From positions 1 to 44,217 of the forward strand of contig CAZGXI010000038.1 in assembly GCA_964529715.1 (NCBI GenBank): a stretch of DNA of 44,217 bases, in the 5' to 3' direction. Position numbers and translations under genes: made by a program. The notes below the pieces were generated by a model. The model was not told the origin of the DNA and did no database searches. It saw nothing but the letters and a program-made list of their open reading frames with translations. The stretch comes from CAZGXI01 sp964529715. Its GTDB lineage: Bacteria > Chloroflexota > Anaerolineae > Aggregatilineales > Ch27. The first letter of the stretch is position 1. Each line of letters begins with the position of its first letter. This document shows, one piece after another, positions 36,607 through 44,217 of this stretch.

Positions 36607-37695
36607 TCACACCGCCGTTCCACAGCGCGCTGCAAAGGGCGCGCCAGACCAATCGACTGGCAGGATGCCGGGGAGCGGTTGACCGCCCGGCGTGTCCCAG
36701 GGCATCGTGTTGGGGCGCGTCCAATCGATGCAGCGGGCATAGGCGCGCCCGATGTCCTCCATGAGCGCGATCTCCTGCGGCTGGCACGCCAGCACGCCCA
36801 ACCGCGCCGGGTCGGGGCGGCCTTCCAGCGGCACCCCCAGACTGTCGTGCACGCTCTCGCGGGTCAGCAGCGGATTGTAACGGCGGAAGTCCAGCCGCCC
36901 GCCGTAGATGGCGCGCGTGGTGTGCACCTGCTGCAACGAGGCGTCGCCCTGGCCTTCCAGATACAGGTAGTTCAGCCAGTCCTTGAGCCAGAAGCGCGCC
37001 GCCGTGCCCTCCGGGTAGGTGTTGGGCGGGGCACCCGTGCCCAGCGAAATCAGGATCACATTGCCGTCGCTGAAGCCTTCCGCCGCGCCGATGTACTGCA
37101 TGGCCTCGGTCGCCGCCACCAGGCAGGGATTGCCCGTGACGCCCACGCTGCCGTCGATCAGGTTGCGGGCGACGGGCGGCAGGTAGATCGGCGCCGCCGC
37201 GCTGGCCGCCACCGCACCGCACAGCGGCCAATCTGCGAAGGCAGGCGCGCCCGGCCCGGCGCTGACGATGTAATAGGTGTTGCCGGTGCGCACATCTTTC
37301 GTAGTCATCAGCAGGATCGGGCGACTCAGGTCGCCGACACGCTTCCCGGCTGCATACGGCCCCAGCAGTTCGAGGAATGGCTCCAGGGGATAGAGATGGC
37401 GCAGGCCGCCCAGCAGATAGCGCAGCCAGAACCCCACGTCTTGCCGCCCGAAAGCGCGCGGCAGGTGATCCTTGTAAACGATGTCGAGAATCTCCTGCGC
37501 GCTGAAGCCCAGCGCCAGCGCCGCCGCGATGACCGCGCCGGTGCTCGTCCCGGCCACCAGGTCGAACATCTGCGGGCAGGTCTGGCCGGTCATCTGCTCC
37601 AGTTCGGCCAACAGCGCCGCCGTAAGGGCGCCGCGCATCCCGCCGCCGTCGATGGCGAGGATCAGCTTTTTGCCGTCCGGGTTGAAATCCAACAC
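36607..37695 (-). CDS. Patatin-like phospholipase
   Basis: A 362-residue protein with a complete patatin catalytic set: oxyanion loop DGGGMRG near the N-terminus, nucleophile GTSTG, and catalytic Asp in IDGSVG, about 150 residues further on. These enzymes deacylate phospholipids or other lipids. The GTG at 37695 is chosen: AGGGAG lies 8 bases upstream and the family usually starts just before FNPDGKKLILAIDGGG. The longer ORF to 37824 adds a Cys/Arg-rich leader with no ribosome-binding site. Located between nuoI and the ATP-grasp gene; lipid turnover near complex I is only a guess. Confidence 0.9.
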   Translation of the reverse strand: MLDFNPDGKKLILAIDGGGMRGALTAALLAELEQMTGQTCPQMFDLVAGTSTGAVIAAALALGFSAQEILDIVYKDHLPRAFGRQDVGFWLRYLLGGLRHLYPLEPFLELLGPYAAGKRVGDLSRPILLMTTKDVRTGNTYYIVSAGPGAPAFADWPLCGAVAASAAAPIYLPPVARNLIDGSVGVTGNPCLVAATEAMQYIGAAEGFSDGNVILISLGTGAPPNTYPEGTAARFWLKDWLNYLYLEGQGDASLQQVHTTRAIYGGRLDFRRYNPLLTRESVHDSLGVPLEGRPDPARLGVLACQPQEIALMEDIGRAYARCIDWTRPNTMPWDTPGGQPLPGILPVDWSGAPFAARCGTAV

Positions 37696-37796
37696 GCGCT
37701 TTTCTCCCTGTGTGCCCCTCTCTCCCCGACCGTCTGCCCGGCGCGAGCACATCCCCCGCCGCCAACAGACAGAAATACAAGAGGGAGAAACTGCGA

Positions 37797-37838
37797 GGGC
37801 GAAAAAGCCGGAGACCCGGAACACAGCCTATCCGGGTC
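37797..37838 (-). terminator. Candidate terminator after nuoI
   Basis: On the minus strand GACCCGGA and TCCGGGTC (37838-37831, 37820-37813) form an 8-bp stem with a 10-base loop, followed shortly by GGCTTTTTC. It lies 23 bases after the nuoI stop and before the patatin gene, which suggests that the nuoG-H-I message ends or is attenuated here. Confidence 0.5.
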
Positions 37839-37860
37839 CTCTACAACAGCATACCGTCCC

Positions 37861-38355
37861 CTATTTGGGGTCCTGCATTTCCGGAATCGACCAGTCAAAA
37901 CTGCCCGCCGGGACCCGCTGTGGGGTATCCTGGCCACCCGGCGGAACCGGGTCGAGCAGTTCGGCTTTGGTATAGATCGCGTCGCGCCGGTCGGTGAAGC
38001 TCAGACGATGCTCGTGGCCGAGCACGATGGCCTCGGTCGGGCAGGCGTCCTCGCAGTAGCCGCAGAAGATGCAGCGCAGCATGTTGATCTCGTAGGTTTT
38101 GGCGTAGCGTTCGCCGGGGCTGTAGCGCCGCTCATCGGTGTTCTCCGCCGCCTCGACCCAGATGGCGTCGGCGGGGCAGGCAGCCGCGCACAGCGCGCAG
38201 CCGATGCACTTTTCCAGCCCGTTGTCGTAGCGGGTCAGATGATGGCGGCCCTTGTAACGCTCGCGGAAGGGACGCTCCTCCTCCGGGTACTGGTACGTCA
38301 CCGGCTCCTGGAAGAGGTGCTTCAATGTGGTGGCAAAGCCGCGTATCACGTTCAC
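37861..38355 (-). CDS. nuoI: NADH-quinone oxidoreductase subunit I
   Basis: A 164-residue ferredoxin-like subunit carrying two [4Fe-4S] clusters (N6a and N6b), with motifs CIGCALCAAACP and CIFCGYCEDACP. It passes electrons from NuoG toward the quinone site. An N-terminal helix (MNVIRGFATTLKHLFQEPVT) anchors it to the membrane arm. The C-terminal PGGQDTPQRVPAGSFDWS region is typical of the group. Follows nuoH by 48 bp; the next gene downstream is the patatin and not nuoJ. Confidence 0.96.
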   Translation of the reverse strand: MNVIRGFATTLKHLFQEPVTYQYPEEERPFRERYKGRHHLTRYDNGLEKCIGCALCAAACPADAIWVEAAENTDERRYSPGERYAKTYEINMLRCIFCGYCEDACPTEAIVLGHEHRLSFTDRRDAIYTKAELLDPVPPGGQDTPQRVPAGSFDWSIPEMQDPK

Positions 38356-38403
38356 AGTTTGGCGATCCTCTCAACAATAAATGGCTATTCAGGAATGCAG
38401 GCG

Positions 38404-39804
38404 CTACGGCGCTTCGGCGGCCCCTGGCGGCGGTTCGACCGGGGCAGCGGCCTGTATCCGGGCGGCCTCGGCCTCCTCACGCTGGCGGCGCAGGTCATCT
38501 ACAAAGACTTCGGCTTCCCGACGGCGCTTCGTCAGCCAGTCGTACACGGCGAAGGGCGGGGCGACCAGCGCGCCGATCACCTGGACGATCAGCCAGCCCA
38601 GGCCGGCGCGTGAGTCCGTCATCTCTGGGCGGCGTTCCGGCAGACCGCGCTGCCACACCCCGATCAACACGACCAGCAACACCAACCCGAAGACGATCCC
38701 GGCGGCGATCATGTAGGCATTCGGGTCGGCAGTCAGATCGCCCAACGCCAGCGATACGGCGCTCCAGGCCACCGCCAGCAGCGACAGCGGCAGCATCACC
38801 TTCCAGCCGAACGCCATCAGGCGGTCATAGCGGATGCGCGGCAGCGTGGCGCGCACCCACACGAAGAGCGCCAGGAATACCACTACCTTGATGAACACGT
38901 TGATCGGGCCGAGGATGGGGGCCTGCTCGACCAGCGGAAGTGGCCAGTAGTAGCCGCCGAAGAACAGCGCGGCGACGATGGCGCTGATGGTGATCATGGA
39001 GATGTACTCGGCGGCGAAGAACAGGGCGAACTTCATGCCGCTGTATTCGGTGTGGTAGCCGCCGGTCAGCTCCGACTCGGCTTCGGGCATGTCGAAGGGC
39101 GCCCGGTTGGTCTCGGCCAGCATGGCGACCAGCAGAATCCCCGCTGCCAGCGGGTTCTGAAAGGCGAACCAGCCCAGGATCGGCGGCGACGCCTGCGCCT
39201 CGATGATGTCGCCCATCGACATGCTGCCGACGATCATGATTGGCACGACAATTGCCAGGCCCATGCTGAGTTCATAGCTGATCATCTGGGCGCTGGCGCG
39301 CAGGCCGCCCAGCATGGCGTACTTGTTGGCGCTTGCCCAACCCGCCAACACGATGCCGTAGGTGCTGATGCTGGTGATCGCCAGTATCCACAGCACGCCG
39401 ACATTCACATCCGCCAGGCCCAGCGGCACGCGATACCAGTGGCCGTCGAACCAGGGCAGCAGCAGCGGCGGGCCGAGCGGCACCACCGCCAGCACGATCA
39501 GCGTCGGCACGACCTTGATGGCCGGCGCCAGCCAGAAGATCACCTTGTCGGCACTGGCCGGGGTGACATCCTCTTTAGTGATCAGTTTGATGCCGTCGGC
39601 GATGGGCTGGGCAATGCCGCCGATGCCGACGCGGTTCGGCCCGACCCGATGTTGAAAGGCCGCCACCAGACGGCGCTCCAACAGAGTCGTATAGGCGAAG
39701 CCGCCCATCAGCGTGGCGAACAGGATCAGGCTCATCACCACCGCGTGCCCCACGCTGCACACCGTGTTGGCCGAACATTCGACAATCAGGCTGGGATCGA
39801 TCAT
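38404..39804 (-). CDS. nuoH: NADH-quinone oxidoreductase subunit H
   Basis: A 466-residue, about eight-helix subunit that forms much of the quinone chamber. Signature segments are present: RRLVAAFQHRVGPNRVG-like LVAAFQHRVGPNRVG, QPIADGIKLITKED, MLAETNRAPFDMPEAESELT and GYHTEYSGMKFALFF. It is longer than usual (about 330-420): residues about 400-466 form an added C-terminal tail with one more hydrophobic segment and a charged, coiled end (RRQREEAEAARIQ). It is preceded by a small toxin-antitoxin-like pair and followed by nuoI. Confidence 0.96.
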   Translation of the reverse strand: MIDPSLIVECSANTVCSVGHAVVMSLILFATLMGGFAYTTLLERRLVAAFQHRVGPNRVGIGGIAQPIADGIKLITKEDVTPASADKVIFWLAPAIKVVPTLIVLAVVPLGPPLLLPWFDGHWYRVPLGLADVNVGVLWILAITSISTYGIVLAGWASANKYAMLGGLRASAQMISYELSMGLAIVVPIMIVGSMSMGDIIEAQASPPILGWFAFQNPLAAGILLVAMLAETNRAPFDMPEAESELTGGYHTEYSGMKFALFFAAEYISMITISAIVAALFFGGYYWPLPLVEQAPILGPINVFIKVVVFLALFVWVRATLPRIRYDRLMAFGWKVMLPLSLLAVAWSAVSLALGDLTADPNAYMIAAGIVFGLVLLVVLIGVWQRGLPERRPEMTDSRAGLGWLIVQVIGALVAPPFAVYDWLTKRRREAEVFVDDLRRQREEAEAARIQAAAPVEPPPGAAEAP

Positions 39805-39836
39805 GCCAACATCCTCTCCCCAAAAGCCGTCAGCAG

Positions 39837-40061
39837 TTACTTCAACGCATGAACGGCAAGCTCAATCGGCAAAATGTGGGGGTCTTGTTCCGCGCCAAAC
39901 CGGGAGGACAGATTCAGTACCGTCAGCCCCACAACCTCGCCCGTTTCGGGATCAACCCTCAGCAGGACATCGTCGCCCAGTTCTTCCGAGATCGCCCGGC
40001 GCGGCTCGCCAATCGACAGGTAGAGCACGTCACTCTCGGCGTCGTAGTAGATTTGAGTCAT
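39837..40061 (-). CDS. DUF2283 family small protein
   Basis: A 74-residue protein matching DUF2283: IYYDAESDVLYLSIGEPRR, then LRVDPETGEVVGLTVLNLSSR. DUF2283 proteins are small beta-rich proteins of unknown function, often encoded beside small nuclease-like proteins. The ATG at 40061 overlaps the preceding gene's TGA as ATGA and matches the usual family start; an in-frame ATG at 40070 would add MGK. Overlap with the upstream gene indicates translational coupling, as in toxin-antitoxin pairs, where it would be the antitoxin-like member. Lies 32 bp before nuoH. Confidence 0.85.
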   Translation of the reverse strand: MTQIYYDAESDVLYLSIGEPRRAISEELGDDVLLRVDPETGEVVGLTVLNLSSRFGAEQDPHILPIELAVHALK

Positions 40062-40378
40062 TTTACCCATAGAACTTCGCCCGCCTTGATCTTGTTTGTC
40101 GCGTAGACGGTCGATATAAAATGCCGGTCAATGCGTTTGACGACCACCACGAGCCACTTGCCGTTTAGAATCTCGCTTGCGTAGCGATAATAAAGTGCCG
40201 TTCGCTCGTCTCGTGTGCTCTGGCGAATTTCGTCCGGTTCGCGCAACACCACGCCGATCTGATCGATAAAGTCAGCCGTCTCTGGATGCTTGCGCAAAAT
40301 CAGGTCGCGTACCTTATCGCTCAGAACAATCTCATTACCAAAAACATCGACGTATACCCGTTCGTCCGGGCGACTCAT
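40058..40378 (-). CDS. Small nuclease-like protein (PBECR/RelE-like), putative toxin
   Basis: A 106-residue protein. The pattern SDKVRDLILRKHPE, then VLREPDEIRQSTRDERTALYYR, then WLVVVVKRIDRHFISTVYATN resembles the phage Barnase-EndoU-ColicinE5/D-RelE-like nuclease group (PBECR), including the basic and His residues toward the end (KRIDRHFISTVY). It overlaps a DUF2283 gene by four bases, and the pair sits in the middle of the complex I operon, 15 bp after nuoG. A toxin role is inferred from family and context only; toxicity has not been shown for this arrangement as far as I know. Confidence 0.6.
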   Translation of the reverse strand: MSRPDERVYVDVFGNEIVLSDKVRDLILRKHPETADFIDQIGVVLREPDEIRQSTRDERTALYYRYASEILNGKWLVVVVKRIDRHFISTVYATNKIKAGEVLWVK

Positions 40379-40393
40379 CGATGGTGTATCCGC

Positions 40394-42997
40394 TCAGTCG
40401 CCGACAGCTACTTCGGACGCTAACGTTATTTTCTCCACCACGCCCGCCACCGGCGTGAACGGCGTCGGCGCATCCGACAGGCGTACGGGCAGCAGGGCCG
40501 CGCCTTCGGGAAATTCGTCGTCCACCACCGCCATGACCTCCAGCGCGGCCCCGTCGATGTGGAGCTTCACCGCGTCGCCGTCGGCGATGCCCAGCCGGTC
40601 TGCGTCGGCGCGGTTCAGCCCGACGAACGGCTGCGGGATGCGCCCGTGCATCAGGGCACTGGCGGCGAACTCCGGCGCGCGGTCGTACAGGCGGCGCACC
40701 GGCAGAATCAGCAGTTCGTCCTCGGCGCGCGACGCAGCTTTCGGCGCTTTGACAGGCCGGACGGTCAACTTACCGCGCCCTTCTGCCCTGACTGGCAGTT
40801 GAATGCCTGTGCCGCCTTTGGGTGGCTGTGCCGACCCGCCGTAAAAGCCCGGCGAGATGCCAATCGGCGGCGTCTGCGGCGCGGCCTGCGCCAGGGCAGG
40901 ATAGCTGATGTGGGCATAAGCCTTCACGCCGGCGGCCAGGGCTTTCATCACCAGCGCCGGGCCGTTGCGCGGCGCAGCCTGCCCCAACCGCTGGCCGATC
41001 AACGCAATGGCTTCCCAGGCGGGCAGGCTCAGCCCGACCGGGCCGTGCGCCTGATAGAACCGCTGTACGCGCCGCATCCCGCTGGTGAACGTCCCGTCGC
41101 GCTCGGCGAAGCTCTGCATCGGCAGCACCACGTCGGCATGTTCGGCGGTTTCGTCGCGGAACAGCGTCAGGTAGACCAGGAAGCCGTCGCCCGTCAACGC
41201 GCCCGTCCAGGCGGAGTCTGTCGCCAGGGCCGCGCCGGCGGCGATCAGCGCGGCGGGCTTTTCTGCCAGCAGCGTGCGGGTTGCCGCCGCCGTAAAGCCG
41301 AGGTCAAGCGCCCCCTGCGTGTTCGCGCCAGGCCAGACGGGCAGCAGGCCGTTGTTGGCTTTGCCGACGTGCCCGGTGACGATCAGGATGTTGGCGGCGG
41401 ATTGCAGCAGCGCCGTGTGCTCGTCGGGCGTGAGGCCGTCGTTGCCGGCCACGATCACCAGGTTCGCCGCCGTCGCTAGCGTTTCGGCGGGTCCCTTGTA
41501 GGGCTGGCGCATCCCTTTGAGTGACGCGGCCAGTTTGTCCAGGCCCTTCACGCGCTCCTCGACGAAAGCCTTGTCCGTCCATGCCTTGCTGATGGCGGCG
41601 GCGGTCAGGCTGTTGAGCAGGTCCACCGCCTCGCCGGGGGCGTAGCGGATCACGGCGCTGGCGTAGCGGTCCAGCTTGGCCGGGCGTATGTTGGCGACGA
41701 TCAGTGCCGCACCCCGGTCCGCCGCCTGCTTGACCTGCAAGAACCACAGCGGCGCTTCTTCTTCCAGATCGGTGGCGATGACCAGGATGGCGTCGCCCTG
41801 GCCCATCCGGGTGAAGTCCGTCCCGCTGCCGACGCCAACGATGTCTACAGGAGTCGTATCGCCCAGGGTCGCGGGCCACAGGCCGAGTCGCTCGCTGCCC
41901 AGCCCAGAAGCCAGTTCGCGCAGCGCCCACAGGTCCTCGTTGCTGAGCATCGGCCCGGCCACCACGCCCACGCTGCTTCCCGCTGCGCGCAGGCCCTCGG
42001 CAGCGGCGTTGAACGCCTGCTCCCACGTGGCCTCGACCAGCTTGCCGCGCCGGTTGCGGATCAACGGGGCGGTCAGGCGGGCGGGACTCTGGCTGTGGTG
42101 GTGGCCGAAGCGGCCCTTGTCGCAAATCCAGATTTCGTTGACCGCCTCATTCTGGCGCGGCAGGATGCGTTTGATTACCTTGACGCCGCCGCTGTCGCGG
42201 TCCAGGCGGGTTTGCGCGACCATGTTGCACCCGACCGGGCAGTGCGGGCAGATGGTGGGCACGCTGTCTAGTTCCCAGGGTCGCGCGCCGAAGCGGAAAT
42301 CCGCCGTCGTCAGCGCGCCGACGGGGCAGATGTCGGTGGTATTGCCGCTGAAGTAAGTGTCGAAGGGCGGGTCGGACACGGTGACGATTTGCAATCGTCG
42401 CCCGCGCTCGTGGAAGGCCAGCACATCATCCCCCACGATCTCCGCCTGGAAGCGCGTGCAGCGCGCGCACTGGATGCAGCGTTCGCGGTCCAGAAAGATC
42501 AGGTCGCCGAGCGGGTAGTGTTTTGCCAGGTGCATCTTGTCGGTGAGATACATCCGGCTGGTGCCCGGCCCGTGCCGCATGGTGAGGTTTTGCAGTGGGC
42601 ACTCGCCGCCCTTGTCGCAGATCGGGCAGTCGAGCGGGTGGCTGCTGAGCAGGAATTCGAGCACATCGCGGCGGGCTTCCTGCACCTTGTCGGTGGTGGT
42701 GCGGATGTACATGCCGGGGCGCGTGACGTTGGTGCAGGCGGTGTCGAGCTTGGGTCCCCAGCGGACCTGCGGTGTGCCGTCGGGGTTGAGCAACAGTTCC
42801 CCGGTCTGACGGTCGCGCTGCTCGAAGCCGATGTCTACCAGGCACATGCGACACATGCCCACCGCTTCGAGCTTGGGGTGATAGCAGAAGATGGGGATTT
42901 CGACGTTGGCGTAGATGCGCGCTGCGTCCACCAGGTTCATCCCGGCGGGGACCTGGTAGGGCGCGCCGTCAATGTGGATGGTAATGAGTTCGCTCAT
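40394..42997 (-). CDS. nuoG: NADH-quinone oxidoreductase subunit G
   Basis: An 867-residue peripheral-arm subunit. The N-terminal [2Fe-2S] domain has CYHPKLEAVGMCRMC and a later Cys in TACTNV; cluster N3 has HPLDCPICDKGGECP; N4 has CIQCARC and DICPVGAL. The extra cluster N7 motif CPHCPVGC with a later WICDKGRFG Cys is present, as in a subset of bacteria. The rest is a molybdopterin-oxidoreductase-like domain without known redox role in complex I. First nuo gene in the window; nuoE/F are not adjacent, since the gene upstream is an unrelated membrane protein. Confidence 0.96.
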   Translation of the reverse strand: MSELITIHIDGAPYQVPAGMNLVDAARIYANVEIPIFCYHPKLEAVGMCRMCLVDIGFEQRDRQTGELLLNPDGTPQVRWGPKLDTACTNVTRPGMYIRTTTDKVQEARRDVLEFLLSSHPLDCPICDKGGECPLQNLTMRHGPGTSRMYLTDKMHLAKHYPLGDLIFLDRERCIQCARCTRFQAEIVGDDVLAFHERGRRLQIVTVSDPPFDTYFSGNTTDICPVGALTTADFRFGARPWELDSVPTICPHCPVGCNMVAQTRLDRDSGGVKVIKRILPRQNEAVNEIWICDKGRFGHHHSQSPARLTAPLIRNRRGKLVEATWEQAFNAAAEGLRAAGSSVGVVAGPMLSNEDLWALRELASGLGSERLGLWPATLGDTTPVDIVGVGSGTDFTRMGQGDAILVIATDLEEEAPLWFLQVKQAADRGAALIVANIRPAKLDRYASAVIRYAPGEAVDLLNSLTAAAISKAWTDKAFVEERVKGLDKLAASLKGMRQPYKGPAETLATAANLVIVAGNDGLTPDEHTALLQSAANILIVTGHVGKANNGLLPVWPGANTQGALDLGFTAAATRTLLAEKPAALIAAGAALATDSAWTGALTGDGFLVYLTLFRDETAEHADVVLPMQSFAERDGTFTSGMRRVQRFYQAHGPVGLSLPAWEAIALIGQRLGQAAPRNGPALVMKALAAGVKAYAHISYPALAQAAPQTPPIGISPGFYGGSAQPPKGGTGIQLPVRAEGRGKLTVRPVKAPKAASRAEDELLILPVRRLYDRAPEFAASALMHGRIPQPFVGLNRADADRLGIADGDAVKLHIDGAALEVMAVVDDEFPEGAALLPVRLSDAPTPFTPVAGVVEKITLASEVAVGD

Positions 42998-43087
42998 GCG
43001 TGCGCCTTTTGGGTAGCCAGGGCGGGCCGCTGCCCAGGGGAATCCTTTGAATTTAAACCCATTTCGTCTATTTTACCGACAGACTCG

Positions 43088-43130
43088 CCGGAAAGCGAGC
43101 ATTTGTGCCTATTTTAACAACGCTTTCCGG
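43088..43130. promoter_or_regulatory. Inverted repeat upstream of nuoG
   Basis: CCGGAAAGCG (43088-43097) and CGCTTTCCGG (43121-43130) are perfect 10-bp arms around 23 bases that are AT-rich. It could be an operator for nuoG or an end signal for the upstream gene; there is no T-tract. Confidence 0.5.
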
Positions 43131-43171
43131 TGAATGCGAATAGCGGCGTGGAGGGGATTTGTGGCGTCGAG

Positions 43172-43202
43172 CAGGAACACGGCGTGCCGTGTCCCTGTTC
43201 CC
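43172..43202. repeat. Partial TAGGGRC-type palindrome
   Basis: Arms ACACGGC and GCCGTGT (43177-43183, 43186-43192) with outer GGAAC/GTTCC. Related to 313-340. Located between nuoG and the membrane-protein gene. Confidence 0.65.
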
Positions 43203-43210
43203 TTTGACTG

Positions 43211-44217
43211 CTACTCTGCCTCCTCCGCCAGCAAGGTGATGCGGTCCAGCAGCACGAAGCCATCCGCCGCCGCCCCATCGACCAGCGCCGACGCGCGCTG
43301 GCCGTTCGCCAGCTCGTACAGCCCCATGCGCACCTGATAGTCCCCCGGCGGCACGACCGCCGTGTCCAGCGAAACCGTCAGCCTATCGACCACGTAAGTG
43401 CCCGCTTCCCACAGGTAAGTCGGATACTGTCCCTGGCCGGGGATGTGATCCCAGGTGGCATATGGCTCGGCGCGGTCTGGCCCGACGACGTGCAGGTAGA
43501 CCGTGTAATCGCGTGTGGTTGGTTCGAGCACGCGCCAACACAACGTCAACACCACCCGGCGGCCCGGCCAGAAGGTGTTGCCGCCGATGCCGTAGCCGAT
43601 CACCTCCGCAAAGCCAGGGTAAACCACCGTCTGCGGCAGTGCGTTGCATTCCGGGCGGACGTGGCGCAGCGCCGTGTTGACCGCGAACAGCTCGTACCAG
43701 AAGTCCAGGTCGCCCGACAGCCGCACGCTGCGCGCCAGATAATCCAGGCCGGTCAGGGCGCGCACGGGGTTCACGGTCTGTCCCAGGGCGCGGTACACCC
43801 CATCGTTCTCGCCCCCGGCAACGTAGTGCGTGACCCGGTCGTCCAGCAGCGCCAGGTCGGTCACGGGCGCGGTGTTGATCGGCGCGAGGGGAAAGAAAAA
43901 CGGCAGCCGCAGCGCCCCCGGCGCCAGCACGTTGATTGGCCCCTGTTCTTCGGCCTGCCGCAGCGCGATCACCGTCTCGAACAGGGCCTGGTTGCCGTTG
44001 AGCTGCTTGGCGTCGTCGGTGGGCAGGTCGTTCGCCAGGCTGTGCACGATGGTGCTCTGGAAGGTGAGCCACATCCCCGGCACGATCCAGCACAGCAGCG
44101 CCACCGCTGCCATCGCCTGCCGCCGCCGGGGACGCACGTATTCCGCCAGCCGCGCCCCGATCCCGCCGATCAGCGCCGCGACCAGGACCAGTTGCAGCGG
44201 CGTGATGGCGAAGGCCA
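43211..44217 (-). CDS. C-terminal part of a polytopic membrane protein, possibly a glycosyltransferase
   Basis: The reading frame is open to the window edge, so the N-terminal part is missing; at least 334 residues are seen. Two hydrophobic helices (FAITPLQLVLVAALIGGI and MAAVALLCWIVPGMWLTF) are followed by a large soluble domain with YELFAVNTALRHV and, at the end, a beta-sandwich region (VYLHVVGPD, DRLTVSLDTAVVPPGDYQVRMGLYEL). This end matches a domain I recall behind membrane-embedded glycosyltransferase-like (ArnT/PMT-type) proteins of Chloroflexi. Function not assigned with confidence. It runs in the same direction as nuoG, 213 bp away. Confidence 0.7.
   Translation of the reverse strand, partial: AFAITPLQLVLVAALIGGIGARLAEYVRPRRRQAMAAVALLCWIVPGMWLTFQSTIVHSLANDLPTDDAKQLNGNQALFETVIALRQAEEQGPINVLAPGALRLPFFFPLAPINTAPVTDLALLDDRVTHYVAGGENDGVYRALGQTVNPVRALTGLDYLARSVRLSGDLDFWYELFAVNTALRHVRPECNALPQTVVYPGFAEVIGYGIGGNTFWPGRRVVLTLCWRVLEPTTRDYTVYLHVVGPDRAEPYATWDHIPGQGQYPTYLWEAGTYVVDRLTVSLDTAVVPPGDYQVRMGLYELANGQRASALVDGAAADGFVLLDRITLLAEEAE

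Overview
The window looks like a chromosomal piece of a Chloroflexota bacterium, probably an Anaerolineae-like lineage. This is inferred from the high GC content, several secreted bacterial-SH3 proteins with Pro/Thr linkers of the PTATPTRTPS type, a giant Ser/Thr-kinase/TPR/histidine-kinase hybrid, and many intergenic palindromic repeats. No rRNA, tRNA, CRISPR array, transposase or phage gene was recognised.

Layout. 1-500: three 95-bp tandem repeats and a PadR regulator. 1189-5979: a 1596-residue kinase-AAA-TPR-PAS-histidine kinase. 6103-12911: two secreted SH3 proteins, one with an SGNH-like domain, divergent from a 1530-residue lipoprotein with two beta-helix modules. 13045-15759: an operon of a TspO-like membrane protein and a DrrA/DrrB-type ABC exporter, whose -10 box lies inside a 9-bp-arm operator. 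15896-19158: a YaeQ-like protein, a transglutaminase-like protein and RlmI. 19175-20623: an AAA+/winged-helix/DUF234 ATPase whose promoter is bracketed by copies of a 19-bp repeat, two of them forming a 49-bp palindrome. 20907-23729: a secreted nucleosidase-like protein and a glycosyltransferase/Wzz pair. 23926-24298: a structured, apparently ORF-less RNA resembling a HEARO/omega RNA, the guide RNA of IscB nucleases. 24425-26692: two more SH3 proteins. 27088-42997: a respiratory complex I cluster. 43211-end: the C-terminal part of a membrane protein.

The complex I genes run leftward in the order nuoG, H, I, J, K, L, M. They are interrupted by a toxin-antitoxin-like pair (after nuoG), a patatin and a D-Ala-D-Ala-ligase-like ATP-grasp enzyme (between nuoI and nuoJ), and a DJ-1/PfpI protein and an SGNH-like secreted protein (between nuoL and nuoM). 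nuoN does not follow nuoM, and nuoA-F are not in the window. NuoJ is about twice its normal size because two DUF4397-like units sit between its fourth and fifth membrane helices.

The points most worth following up are the solo HEARO/omega-like RNA, the NuoJ insertion, the repeat-bracketed AAA ATPase promoter, and the palindromes that keep a fixed loop or ends while the stems vary. All assignments come from reading the sequence and from recalled family features; no database search was run.
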